Source of the DNA: CAVUWL01 sp963787415
GTDB taxonomy: Bacteria; Actinomycetota; Thermoleophilia; Solirubrobacterales; 70-9
Assembly: GCA_963787415.1 (NCBI GenBank)
Contig: CAWBCO010000003.1
Location: 992,001 to 1,056,000, forward strand
Direction of reading: 5' to 3'
Length of the DNA stretch: 64,000 bases
A program made the position numbers and the translations under genes. This document shows positions 25,747 to 34,499 of the stretch, in pieces (the first letter of the stretch is position 1; every line of letters starts with the position of its first letter). A model generated the notes under the pieces. The model worked only from the letters and a program-made list of their open reading frames with translations, was not told the origin of the DNA and made no database searches.

Positions 25747-27957
25747 TTAGGCCAGGGTTTGCTCGACTTGTTTGGTCTGGAAGAACTCGAGCATATCGCC
25801 CTCCTTCACGTCAGCGTAGCCGTCGAGGACGACACCACACTCCTGGCCATCCTCAACCTCCTGCACGTTGTCTTTAAAACGCCGCAGCGAGCCGAGCTTT
25901 CCGGTCCAAACGACCGTCCCTTCGCGGACCAAGCGGACGCTGGCCTCCCTACTTGCCTTGCCGTCGGTAACCAGGCAGCCGGCGATCCGACCAACTTTGG
26001 AGGCCTTGAAGGTCTGTTTGATTTCGGCCTCGCCGACCGCCTCTTCGACCTCTACGGACTCCAGCATGCCCTCCATCGCGTTGCGGAGATCTTCGGTGAT
26101 CTGGTAGATGACGGAGTAGGTGCGAACGTCGACGCCCTCGCGCTCAGCCGCTCGTCGCGCGTCGGCGAGCGGCCGGACGTTAAAGCCGATGATGATCGCA
26201 TTTGAGGCCGAGGCGAGCATCACGTCGGACTCGTTGATGCCTCCGGTTTGGGAATGGATGATGTTGATCGCAACCTGCTCCTGGGGGACTTTGGCAATCT
26301 CGTCTTGCAGCGCCTCCAAGGAGCCGGCGACGTCGGCCTTGAGCACGATGTTGAGCTCCTTGATCTCGCCCTCCTGGACCCGGGCGAAAACCTCCTCAAG
26401 GCTCACCTTGCGAGCCTGGCGGCGCGCCAGGGCCTCGGTCTTCAACCGGTTGGCCCGCTCTCCGGCCAACTGGCGGGCGCGGCGATCGTTCTCGACCACC
26501 TGGACAAACTCACCTGCCTCACACACCCCATCAAAACCAAGCACCTCGACCGGCATCCCTGGACCGGCGGTCTCGACTCGCTCGCCGGTGAAGTCCTGCA
26601 TTGCCCGCACCCGGCCCCAGCGTGGCCCGGCAACCAGCGAGTCCCCGACCCTGAGGGTGCCCCGCTGGATCAAGACCGTTACGACCGGACCACGGCCCGG
26701 GTCAAGCTGGGACTCGATCACGGTGCCCGAGCCGGGAGCATCGGGATTAGCACCCAGGTCCTCTAGCTCAGAGACGAGCAGAATCATGTCGAGCAGGCTG
26801 TCGAGGCCATCGTGGGTCTTGGCCGAGACGTCGCAATAGACGGTCTCTCCACCCCACTCCTCCGGAGTCAGGCCATCAGCCGCCAGCTCGTTGCGGATCC
26901 GCTCGGGTTGCGCGCCCTCCTTATCAATCTTATTGACCGCGATAAGCATCGGGACATCGGCTGCACGAGCGTGATCGATCGCCTCTTTTGTCTGGGGCAT
27001 GACCCCGTCATCGGCGGCTACGACCACCACCGCAACATCGGTGACCTTGGCGCCACGAGCTCGCATCGCCGTGAAGGCGGCGTGACCGGGGGTATCGAGG
27101 AAGGTGATTGTCTTCTCCCCGTGGTGGACCTGGTAGGCCCCAATGTGCTGGGTGATACCGCCCGCCTCACCTGCCGCGACCTCGGTTTCCCTGATCGCAT
27201 CCAGTAATGAGGTCTTGCCATGGTCGACGTGGCCCATGATCGTCACCACGGGAGGGCGATCGGCGAGATCCTCCTCGGCATCGGCAAATACGGGCGACTC
27301 GGGTTCCTCCTCGGCGGCGGTGACGATCTCGATCTTGCGGTCGTACTCATCGGCGATCGCCCTGACCGAATCATCGGTGAGGGTCTGGGTCAGAGTGGCC
27401 ATCTCTCCCATCGTCATCAGCTTCTTGATCACTTCGGCCGGAGCAAGGCCAAGTGACTCGGCCACCTCACGGACCGTCGCGCCTGAGTTGACTCTGGTTG
27501 CCTCGGGCTCGATCGGGGTCTCGGATTTGGGTGGCGGCTCCTCGAGCAGGGGGCGGCGGCGACGTCCTCCGCGCCGTCGCGGCGGACGCTGAGGCGGCGG
27601 TCCGCCCATCTGATCGCGACGCGCGGCCTGCGAATCAATCACTACCCGGCGTTTTTTCGGTGCACCAGCTCCCCCGGCCGCCGAGGATGAGCCAGTTTGC
27701 CCTCCGACGGACCCGACCGGTTTCTTCGATGAGATCGGTGTTGATTGCCGCTTCGCGGGCGCCGCCGCACTCGGGGAGACCTCGGTCGCGGAGTCGCCAT
27801 TTTTCTTGGCGGCGCCAATCGCCTCCAACGCCTCGGACTCCTCGACGCTGGAAGCCGCTGCTTTGGCCTTAACCCCGGCGGCGTTCAGCACCGCCAGCAG
27901 CTCCTTGCTGCTGACTCCCTGCGCTTTGGCAATCTCGTGGACTCGTTTTTTCGCCAC
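25747..27957 (-). CDS. infB: Translation initiation factor IF-2
   Basis: 736 residues from a GTG. An N-terminal IF2_N domain (KRVHEIAKAQGVSSKELL) leads to a low-complexity Ala/Pro/Arg-rich linker (PPRRRGGRRRR), then the GTPase domain with GHVDHGKTSLLDAI (P-loop), DTPGHAAFTAMRARG (G3) and NKID (G4), and domains II-IV. IF-2 brings fMet-tRNA to the ribosome. It lies 5 bases after nusA; the small ylxR gene that often separates the two is absent. Confidence 0.98.
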   Translation of the reverse strand: MAKKRVHEIAKAQGVSSKELLAVLNAAGVKAKAAASSVEESEALEAIGAAKKNGDSATEVSPSAAAPAKRQSTPISSKKPVGSVGGQTGSSSAAGGAGAPKKRRVVIDSQAARRDQMGGPPPQRPPRRRGGRRRRPLLEEPPPKSETPIEPEATRVNSGATVREVAESLGLAPAEVIKKLMTMGEMATLTQTLTDDSVRAIADEYDRKIEIVTAAEEEPESPVFADAEEDLADRPPVVTIMGHVDHGKTSLLDAIRETEVAAGEAGGITQHIGAYQVHHGEKTITFLDTPGHAAFTAMRARGAKVTDVAVVVVAADDGVMPQTKEAIDHARAADVPMLIAVNKIDKEGAQPERIRNELAADGLTPEEWGGETVYCDVSAKTHDGLDSLLDMILLVSELEDLGANPDAPGSGTVIESQLDPGRGPVVTVLIQRGTLRVGDSLVAGPRWGRVRAMQDFTGERVETAGPGMPVEVLGFDGVCEAGEFVQVVENDRRARQLAGERANRLKTEALARRQARKVSLEEVFARVQEGEIKELNIVLKADVAGSLEALQDEIAKVPQEQVAINIIHSQTGGINESDVMLASASNAIIIGFNVRPLADARRAAEREGVDVRTYSVIYQITEDLRNAMEGMLESVEVEEAVGEAEIKQTFKASKVGRIAGCLVTDGKASREASVRLVREGTVVWTGKLGSLRRFKDNVQEVEDGQECGVVLDGYADVKEGDMLEFFQTKQVEQTLA

Positions 27958-27962
27958 TCCTG

Positions 27963-29732
27963 CTACTCAGCCTCCCCGGGGGACTCGCTCTCCGGAGACG
28001 GCGCCGCGGCGGCCGTTTCGGAGGAGACCAGGTCGTCGCTGGAATCGGGAGCCGGCGAGGGCTGATCGCTTGCCGGAGCCGTGGAATCGAAATCAGCAGG
28101 AGCGGTTGCGGGGGCCTCAGCAGCGGAACTTGGGGCGGCTTGCTCGCCGCGCTCGGGCTCCTCGGTTGGCTCACTCAAAGGATCCTCGCCCGCCTCATCC
28201 TCGCTCAGCTGAGGCTCGGGCTCTGCTTCGGCGGGGTCGGCATCGAGGGCCTCTTCATCAGCCTCCTGGATTGGAGCTGGATCGCCCTCCTCGCTGGCAG
28301 CTGCATCGGATCCCTCCTCAGAGACCTCCTGCTCGGCCTCTGAACTGGCCTCCTGCTCGACTTTCTCGACAAACTGTGCCGCCGCCCGGGAGACAATCTC
28401 AGCGACCTCAGCCGCATCGGCTTCGGGATTGGCCAGCAGCGCCACCTCCCCAGCGTCAACTGTGGCGAGGACGGCAACCTGGCTGGTTTCAAACCGGGCC
28501 AAAGCCTGGTGTTGGGGAAGACCGCAGTAGGTGGAACCGGGAACGGCTGCGTTGGGGCAGCGGCGTCCGTTTGAGAGGACCGCCATACAGCGCCCGTCGG
28601 ATTGCTCTTCTCCCTCATACTCGACCTCCTGGTCTTCCTGGGAGAACTCCGTCTCGGACTTGATGTCGACGCGCCAGCCGGTCAGCCGTGCAGCGAGGCG
28701 CGCATTCTGACCATCGCGGCCGATCGCAAGTGAGAGCTGATCGTCGGGGACGATCACGGTTGCCTGGCGTTCGACGTCATCGACGATGACCTCGCGGACT
28801 CGGGCCGGTGAGAGCGCCTTGGCTACGAACCGAGCCGGCTCGTCATTGTGGGGAATGATGTCGATCTTCTCGCCCCGCAGCTCTGAAACAACCATCCGCA
28901 CCCGGGAGCCGCGCGGGCCCACGCAGGCCCCAACCGGGTCGACCCCGTCGGCATGGGAGATGACCGCGATCTTGGACCGGTAGCCGGGCTCGCGGGCGAC
29001 GCCGACGATCTCAACGAGCTTATCGGCAATCTCGGGAACCTCGAGCTCAAACAGCTTTTTGATCAGCTCCGGGTTGCGTCGGGAGACGACGATCGCGGGG
29101 CCTTTGGTCGAGTCCGAGACGTCGGTGATCACCGCCTTGACCCGCATCCCATGGTCATAGCGCTCGTTATAGACCTGCTCAGACTTGGGCAGCAATGCCT
29201 CGACCCGCTCGCGCAGCTGGACCAGGGTGTAGCGCTTGTCGGACTGTTGGATGATCCCGGTGATCAGCTCGCCGACGCGATCTTGGTACTCGTCATACAT
29301 CATCTGCCGCTCGGCTTCACGAATGCGCTGCAAGATGACCTGCTTTGCGGTCTGAGCGGCGATCCTTCCGAAGTCTCCAGGGGTCACGTCACGGGTCGTG
29401 ATCTGATCCTCATAGGGAGCGATCATCTCCGGGTCAAGCTCGGGATCCTCGGGCTCGCGCAGCTCCCCGGTCTCGGGGTCGATCTCGGGCTCCTCCTGCA
29501 GCTCAGCCGCCTCGGCCAACAGCTTCTCCTCCAGCTCGGGCGGAAGAATCAGCTCAAATACGAGGAAATCACCGGTCTCATGGTCGAGGTCGACGCGGGC
29601 GTATTTTGCGGCGCCGGGCGTTTTCTTGTAGGCCGAAAGCAGGGCGTCCTCAAGTGCGTCCATCAGCTTCTCGGCGGAGATACCCTTCTCCTGCTCCAAG
29701 GCCTTGACTGCTTCGACAATCTCCTTGCTCAC
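27963..29732 (-). CDS. nusA: Transcription factor NusA with a CCCH zinc-like motif and acidic tail
   Basis: NusA binds RNA polymerase and modulates pausing, termination and antitermination. 589 residues. The N-terminal domain, S1 (about 135-200) and two KH domains (GVDPVGACVGPRGSRV, AIGRDGQNARLAARLTGW) are present. After residue 380 there is an extra Cys-rich segment, RCMAVLSNGRRC followed by GSTYCGLPQH, spaced like a CCCH metal site. About 180 residues then follow, rich in Glu, Ala, Ser and Pro and strongly acidic. The ATG overlaps the rimP stop by four bases. Confidence 0.95.
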   Translation of the reverse strand: MSKEIVEAVKALEQEKGISAEKLMDALEDALLSAYKKTPGAAKYARVDLDHETGDFLVFELILPPELEEKLLAEAAELQEEPEIDPETGELREPEDPELDPEMIAPYEDQITTRDVTPGDFGRIAAQTAKQVILQRIREAERQMMYDEYQDRVGELITGIIQQSDKRYTLVQLRERVEALLPKSEQVYNERYDHGMRVKAVITDVSDSTKGPAIVVSRRNPELIKKLFELEVPEIADKLVEIVGVAREPGYRSKIAVISHADGVDPVGACVGPRGSRVRMVVSELRGEKIDIIPHNDEPARFVAKALSPARVREVIVDDVERQATVIVPDDQLSLAIGRDGQNARLAARLTGWRVDIKSETEFSQEDQEVEYEGEEQSDGRCMAVLSNGRRCPNAAVPGSTYCGLPQHQALARFETSQVAVLATVDAGEVALLANPEADAAEVAEIVSRAAAQFVEKVEQEASSEAEQEVSEEGSDAAASEEGDPAPIQEADEEALDADPAEAEPEPQLSEDEAGEDPLSEPTEEPERGEQAAPSSAAEAPATAPADFDSTAPASDQPSPAPDSSDDLVSSETAAAAPSPESESPGEAE

Positions 29733-29986
29733 GAAAGCTCCTTGGACTCGGAAAGGTGGCTGGGGCGGCGAAACTTGGGACCCGGGGAAGAGACCTCAAG
29801 TGAGTAATCGGCGAGCAGGTGACCCAACTGGGCGCTGGCGCGCTCACAGAGCAAAAGGTCAACCCCATCGGGGTGGTCAATGTAGATCCGCAAAACCTCA
29901 CCACCGGGACGCTCCAAAGCGATCAACTCGATCCGCGAATCGAGTTCGGCGAGTTGGTTCTGAATATCTGATTGAAGGTCTGTCAT
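29729..29986 (-). CDS. rimP: RimP N-terminal domain protein (C-terminal domain missing)
   Basis: 85 residues from the ATG at 29986. The end matches the RimP N-terminal domain, which in the family finishes in LEVSSPG...RP; here LEVSSPGPKFRRPSH is followed by seven residues and a stop. Normal RimP is about 150 residues and has a C-terminal SH3-like domain, which is absent. The stop overlaps the nusA ATG by four bases, so there is no room for a hidden frameshifted remainder. RimP assists 30S assembly. Position immediately before nusA supports the identity. Confidence 0.75.
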   Translation of the reverse strand: MTDLQSDIQNQLAELDSRIELIALERPGGEVLRIYIDHPDGVDLLLCERASAQLGHLLADYSLEVSSPGPKFRRPSHLSESKELS

Positions 29987-30001
29987 GCCTGCTTCGGGCC
30001 G

Positions 30002-30026
30002 AAAAAAAAGTGGGCCAGGCCCACTT
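30002..30026 (-). terminator. Intrinsic terminator or attenuator directly upstream of rimP-nusA-infB
   Basis: On the minus strand a 7-bp stem (AAGTGGG with CCCACTT, loop CCTGG; the palindrome can close to 9 bp) is followed by a run of T (eight T in all, the first two inside the stem). The stem ends only 16 bases before the rimP ATG. It can end coaBC transcripts, but transcripts started upstream must also read through it to express nusA and infB. A TATACT hexamer on the minus strand (30071-30076) could be a -10 box for the operon; no matching -35 is seen. Confidence 0.75.
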
Positions 30027-30154
30027 CTCGATACGACACGGGTACGGATAGGGACTAAAAAGCTTGACTCAGTATAACCCGACGATTGGGCCAGGCCCGC
30101 GACTGCCGCCACAACGAGGAACGGCCAAAGTGATGGCTCCCAGTCTTTGCTCGG

Positions 30155-31399
30155 TTAACCGAGCTTTGAGCTGCGCGCTCGCAGCTGCTCGACCCGCTCG
30201 AGGATCGCCTCGGCGATCCGATCCTTGGAAGCCCGCCCGACAGCGGTCTCTCGATCGGGCTCAACCAGGGTGACCGCGTTTTCAGAGCTCTCAAACCCGA
30301 TCGTCGGGTCAGAGACGTCGTTTAGAACAATCAGGTCGGCACCCTTGCCGGAGAGCTTTACGCGCGCGCGCTCAATTCCGGGCTCTCCATGCTCGGCGGC
30401 AAACCCGACGATCGTCTGGCCCTCGCTGCGATTGACCGCAAGCGAAGCCAGGATGTCCTTCGTCGGCTCCAGATGAAGGTTCAGCCCGGCCTCGCGCTTG
30501 AGCTTCTCGCGCGCGACAGGCCGTGCCTGAAAATCCGCCGGAGCGGCAGCCATCAGCAAGACATTGCAGCGAGGGAACTCGGCTTCGGCGGTTGAGGCTA
30601 GTTCCTCGCTGCTCTCGACGTCCAGGCGCCGCACGTTGGGCGGGTCGGGCAGAGCGACGTTGGCCGCTATCACGGTCACCTCGGCACCCCGTCGGGCCGC
30701 GGCCGCGGCGAGAGCGAAGCCCATCTTTCCGCTGGATCGGTTTCCGATGAACCGAACCGGATCGATCGGCTCACGGGTGCCGCCGGCGCTGACCAGCACC
30801 TGCAGACCATCCCAGGGACTGCGCCCGTTCGACAGGGCCCCCTCGATCAGCGCCAGCAGCTGTGCGGGCTCGGGCAGGCGCCCGACGCCGAACTCACCGC
30901 GTGAGGCAAGGTGGCCCTCCTCGGGCTGAATCACGGTTACGCCACGCTCGGTGAGCGTCGCCAGATTCGCCTGGGTCGCGGCATCGGCATACATCCGATC
31001 ATTCATCGCCGGAGCAAGCAGGCGGGGTGCGATGCAGGCTAGAAAGGAGGCGGTCAGCATCGAGTCCGCCATCCCCGCCGCGAGTTTTGCGATCGTGTTG
31101 GCGGAGGCTGGAGCGATCAGAAAGGCATCGCATCCGGCGGCAAGTGCGAGATGCCCGATCGGATCGTGGCGCGGGGCGGCATCGCCCGGGAAGGTACCCC
31201 CCATTGGGTCGCGTTCAAACTCTGAGCTGAGCACCGGAGCCCCGGTGATCGCTTCGAAAGAGGCAGCCCCGACGAATCTGGTGGCGCTCTCGGTCATCAC
31301 AACCCTGACCCCATGTCCGGCAGCGCTCGCCAACCGGGCAAACTCAAGCGACTTGTAGGCTGCGATCCCGCCGCTGACCCCAAGCAGGAGTCTGGCCAT
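30155..31399 (-). CDS. coaBC: Bifunctional phosphopantothenoylcysteine decarboxylase/phosphopantothenate-cysteine ligase
   Basis: CoaBC performs two consecutive steps of coenzyme A synthesis. 414 residues. The N-terminal flavoprotein half has LLLGVSGGIAAYKS, APASANTIAKLAAG and the substrate-clamp region PAMNDRMY. The C-terminal ligase half has VSAGGTREPIDPVRFIGNRSSGKMG, AAPADFQ and VLNDVSD. It is the last gene of the pyr-mihF-gmk-rpoZ series and is followed by the terminator upstream of rimP. Confidence 0.97.
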   Translation of the reverse strand: MARLLLGVSGGIAAYKSLEFARLASAAGHGVRVVMTESATRFVGAASFEAITGAPVLSSEFERDPMGGTFPGDAAPRHDPIGHLALAAGCDAFLIAPASANTIAKLAAGMADSMLTASFLACIAPRLLAPAMNDRMYADAATQANLATLTERGVTVIQPEEGHLASRGEFGVGRLPEPAQLLALIEGALSNGRSPWDGLQVLVSAGGTREPIDPVRFIGNRSSGKMGFALAAAAARRGAEVTVIAANVALPDPPNVRRLDVESSEELASTAEAEFPRCNVLLMAAAPADFQARPVAREKLKREAGLNLHLEPTKDILASLAVNRSEGQTIVGFAAEHGEPGIERARVKLSGKGADLIVLNDVSDPTIGFESSENAVTLVEPDRETAVGRASKDRIAEAILERVEQLRARSSKLG

Positions 31400-31429
31400 T
31401 TGGTTCCTCCTAGCCGCTAGGGCCGGTGC

Positions 31430-31663
31430 TCAGGAGCGATATTCGTATTTGAGCTTGCCCTCGGCGAGCTCCTCCAGCGCCATCGATAGATAGTTCCTGT
31501 CGGCCGGAGTCTCGACCATCGGCGGTGGATACTCGCCAAAGCTTCCCTCGCCGAGATTGTGAAAGTAGCTATTGATCTGGCGCGCTCGCTTTGCCGATAC
31601 GACAACCGCGGCATAGTGGGAATCAGTGTGCTCCAAGAGCTTGTCGACGCGTGGTTTGATCAT
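31430..31663 (-). CDS. rpoZ: RNA polymerase omega subunit
   Basis: 77 residues. PRVDKLLEHTDSHYAAVVVSAKRARQIN is the conserved omega N-terminus that latches onto the beta-prime subunit, and the C-terminal half carries MALEELAEGKLKYE. The length is at the short end for actinobacteria. Its ATG overlaps the gmk stop by four bases and coaBC follows, the standard gmk-rpoZ-coaBC order. Confidence 0.95.
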   Translation of the reverse strand: MIKPRVDKLLEHTDSHYAAVVVSAKRARQINSYFHNLGEGSFGEYPPPMVETPADRNYLSMALEELAEGKLKYEYRS

Positions 31664-32238
31664 TTGTCAGCGCAGTGTAGTGGTAGGCCGAGTTCGGCGC
31701 GCACGATCGCCTCCAACTGGGCCGCGGCCCGGTCAAGGTTCTCGTTGATCACCCGGTGGGCAAACTCCTGCTGGGCGGCCAACTCCTGCTCTGCAACCCT
31801 GAGGCGGGCATCGATTGCCTCGGGACTGTCGGTCCCTCGTCCGCGCAGGCGCTCGCGCAGAACTCCTGGCTCGGGTGGTGCGATGAAAACCTGGACCGAT
31901 TCGGGCATTGCGGCCCGGACCTGGCGTGCCCCCTGGACCTCGATCTCCAAGACAACCGAGTGGCCCGCGTTGAGCCGGCGGCGGACCTCCGAGCGCAGGG
32001 TGCCGTAGCGATTACCGCTGTAGGTGGCCCACTCCAAAAAATCACCGCTGCCCACGCGCCGCTCGAACTCCGCGGCGCTGAGAAAATGGTAGTCGCGTCC
32101 GTCGACCTCCCCGGAACGAGGGAGGCGCGTCGTGGCTGAGACCGAGAGCTCAAGAGCCGGCACAGCCTTGAGCAGCGAGGCGATCAGCGTGCCCTTGCCA
32201 ACTCCGCTGGGGCCGGTGATCACGAAGACTTTGGCCAT
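31660..32238 (-). CDS. gmk: Guanylate kinase
   Basis: Gmk phosphorylates GMP to GDP. 192 residues from the ATG at 32238, picked because the P-loop ITGPSGVGKGTL begins at once; a longer upstream reading is unsupported. Seen: SATTRLPRSGEVDGRDYHF (GMP binding), EFERRVGSGDFLEWA, RSEVRRRLNAGHSVVLEIEVQGA, and VFIAPP. It lies about 30 bases downstream of mihF and overlaps rpoZ. Confidence 0.96.
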   Translation of the reverse strand: MAKVFVITGPSGVGKGTLIASLLKAVPALELSVSATTRLPRSGEVDGRDYHFLSAAEFERRVGSGDFLEWATYSGNRYGTLRSEVRRRLNAGHSVVLEIEVQGARQVRAAMPESVQVFIAPPEPGVLRERLRGRGTDSPEAIDARLRVAEQELAAQQEFAHRVINENLDRAAAQLEAIVRAELGLPLHCADK

Positions 32239-32270
32239 AGGCCCCCGATCTTGACCGCGCCAGCGGTCAG

Positions 32271-32603
32271 CTAGCGTCGCAGCTGGGAGACCAGCTCCGC
32301 GCGCTGGCGCTGGGAGAGCCCGCCGATCGTCTTCGAGGGCGAGATCCGACACTGATTGAGGATGCGGTTGGTCTTGACTCGGCCATACTTCGGGACGGCA
32401 AGAAGCATGTCGAAAACCTTTGCGGTGAGCACGTACTCGGGGGGGTCCAGCAGCAGGGTGTGGATGCTCGCCCGCCCGGCTTTGAGGTCCTTCTTCAGCT
32501 TGGCGCGGGAGGTGCGAATGTCATTGGCTCGCCGAAGTGCATCCATCCTCTGGTCCAGCGACCGCTCGGGGGCCGCGGCTGAGGTCTTTACTGGGGCGGG
32601 CAT
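32271..32603 (-). CDS. mihF: Actinobacterial integration host factor mIHF
   Basis: 110 residues from the ATG at 32603. The C-terminal helix-two-turn-helix and H2TH-like core (VPKYGRVKTNRILNQCRISPSKTIGGLSQRQRAEL) is diagnostic for mIHF of Mycobacterium and Streptomyces, a nucleoid protein unrelated to enterobacterial IHF. Its place just ahead of gmk is conserved throughout Actinobacteria and is one of the best indicators of the phylum in this window. Confidence 0.92.
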   Translation of the reverse strand: MPAPVKTSAAAPERSLDQRMDALRRANDIRTSRAKLKKDLKAGRASIHTLLLDPPEYVLTAKVFDMLLAVPKYGRVKTNRILNQCRISPSKTIGGLSQRQRAELVSQLRR

Positions 32604-32705
32604 GTGGGCGGCGAGTATAGCCGCGGCTCGATCACGTGCAAGGGCTTTAGGCCCATTTCTTTCCAAATTCACCTCGACCTCGACTCCAGGTCGAGGATCG
32701 ATAGT

Positions 32706-34499
32706 TCACGGTGATCGTGGAAGCGTCCTAAATCCGAGCTCCCCAGCAATTCGACGGCCGGCCAGCGGGTCCCTGAAGCTCTCGGTCCCGACCGCCACCA
32801 GGCTCGCGCCTGCGGCTAAAAACTCGCTTGCATCGGCGCCATTGCCAATTCCCCCCATGCCGATAACCGGCAGGCCTACTGCGGCACTCACGAGGCCGAC
32901 CTGGGCGATCGCAATCGGCCGCACGGCGGGACCCGAGAGCCCTCCGCGGCCGCTCGCAAGCCCGGCCTTCAGGCTGGCGGGATCGATCGCACTTGCCTTC
33001 ACGGTGTTGATCATCGAGATCGCATCTGCGCCCCCCTCCTCCGCCGCGACCGCGATCGGAGCTGGGTCGGCGACGTTCGGCGTCAACTTGACGATCAGCG
33101 GCTTTATCGTGAGCGGGCGAAGCGCCTCCAAAAGCGCCGCCATCTCACTCGGCTGCTCGCCGACGATAAGTCCGGAATGTACGTTGGGGCAGGAGACATT
33201 GAGCTCGATCGCGGCCACCTCCTCCCGTTCACCAAGTGCCCCAACCAGGCGGCTGAACTGATCTCGGCTAATTGCCATCGCCGAGATCACAAGGGGGACC
33301 CCAAGCTCGGCCAGTTGCGGTAGATCCTCAGCGAGAAATCGGTTCAAGCCCTTGTTCGGCAGCCCGATCGAGTTGATCATGCCCGCTGGGGTCTCCCAGA
33401 TTCGCTGGGGATCGTTCCCAAACCGGGCCTCCGGGGTGATCGTCTTAGAGACGAAAGCTGAAAATGGGAACTCCTCAAGGATTCGGTCCCCGTAGACCTG
33501 TCGAGCCGCAATCGCATCGAAGGTTCCAGAGGCATTGATCACCGGGTGCGCCAAGCTGATCCCGCAGAACTCGACCCCGGTAGCCACTTGCTGGGCACCG
33601 GGGTCGATGCCTGAGGGCCGGGCAACTTCCCGGCGAGCACTATCGCGCTCCCCGCGAAGGCCCACCGAGCCGGAGGCTGGGCGCGAGCGAGCGCCGCGGT
33701 TCCCATCGAGCACCGGCCCCTCGAGGCAAAGGCGCCGGTAGCCGCCGCCTGGCTTGGCAACCGCACAGCCAAAGCAGGCGCCAAACCCACACGCCATCGG
33801 GGACTCCATTGCCAGCTCACACAACACGCCTGCAGCCGCGCACATCTGCCACACCGCCTGCAGCATCGGCGGCGGTCCGCAGGCATAGACAACCGCACTG
33901 GCCGAATCATCGCCATCGAGCACCCGTGCCAGCAGGTCGGTGACGTGGCCGCGATGGCCGCGATGACCGTCCTCACTCGCGAGCCCCACCTGCTGGCATG
34001 CGAAGAGATCGTCGAGTCCACCGCAGTGCGCGAGGTCGCGAAAACCCAAAAGCACCCGGACTGCCACACCGCGGTCGATCAATCGTTGCCGCAGGAGCGC
34101 CAACGGCGCGATCCCGATGCCGCCTCCGACCAGAATCGCACCCGCAGCGTTGGGAGCGATCTCGAGGGGCTCGGAGAAGCCATTGCCGAGCGGCCCATTG
34201 ATCCAAACCCCCTCCCCCACCTTCAGTTCACAAAGGCGCTCTGTACCGGGCCCGACCGCCTCCAAGAGGAAGTCGAGCCGCTGGCCCCCCTCGACGCTTT
34301 CGGCGTTTGCCACCGAGAGTGCTCGTGGCAGGAACGGACGCCCGCCGCGCTGCTCCCAATGCTCCTGGGCAGCGAGCATGTAGAACTGGCCGGCGGCGGG
34401 GCTCGGACCGCCCTGGTCAAGCACCGAGAACAACCTGTAGGTGCCCGAGGAGCGGTTCACGGTGACCCCGCAAAGGCGTCGCCCCAATGGTGCTCTCAT
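32706..34499 (-). CDS. pyrKD: Fused dihydroorotate dehydrogenase electron-transfer subunit and catalytic subunit (PyrK-PyrD)
   Basis: 597 residues in one uninterrupted frame. The first 280 or so form a PyrK-type ferredoxin-reductase: FAD region PRALSVAN, GGGIGIAPLALL, YACGPPPMLQ and a [2Fe-2S] set CGFGACFGC plus a later LCLEGPV cysteine. A linker of about 40 residues leads to a class 1B dihydroorotate dehydrogenase: NASGTFD, FVSKTITPEARFGN, MINSIGLPN, catalytic NVSCPN, and the FMN-binding VIGMGGIGNG. Together they oxidise dihydroorotate with NAD+. These are usually two genes. The ATG overlaps the carB stop. No pyrF follows. Confidence 0.93.
   Translation of the reverse strand: MRAPLGRRLCGVTVNRSSGTYRLFSVLDQGGPSPAAGQFYMLAAQEHWEQRGGRPFLPRALSVANAESVEGGQRLDFLLEAVGPGTERLCELKVGEGVWINGPLGNGFSEPLEIAPNAAGAILVGGGIGIAPLALLRQRLIDRGVAVRVLLGFRDLAHCGGLDDLFACQQVGLASEDGHRGHRGHVTDLLARVLDGDDSASAVVYACGPPPMLQAVWQMCAAAGVLCELAMESPMACGFGACFGCAVAKPGGGYRRLCLEGPVLDGNRGARSRPASGSVGLRGERDSARREVARPSGIDPGAQQVATGVEFCGISLAHPVINASGTFDAIAARQVYGDRILEEFPFSAFVSKTITPEARFGNDPQRIWETPAGMINSIGLPNKGLNRFLAEDLPQLAELGVPLVISAMAISRDQFSRLVGALGEREEVAAIELNVSCPNVHSGLIVGEQPSEMAALLEALRPLTIKPLIVKLTPNVADPAPIAVAAEEGGADAISMINTVKASAIDPASLKAGLASGRGGLSGPAVRPIAIAQVGLVSAAVGLPVIGMGGIGNGADASEFLAAGASLVAVGTESFRDPLAGRRIAGELGFRTLPRSP

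Noticed and set aside
30149..30164. Perfect 16-base palindrome GCTCGGTTAACCGAGC at the coaBC stop codon, considered as a terminator
   Set aside because: There is no loop-forming spacer and no U run, and it spans the end of the coding sequence; the terminator further downstream (30002-30026) is a much better candidate. It may be a protein-binding site, but nothing supports that.
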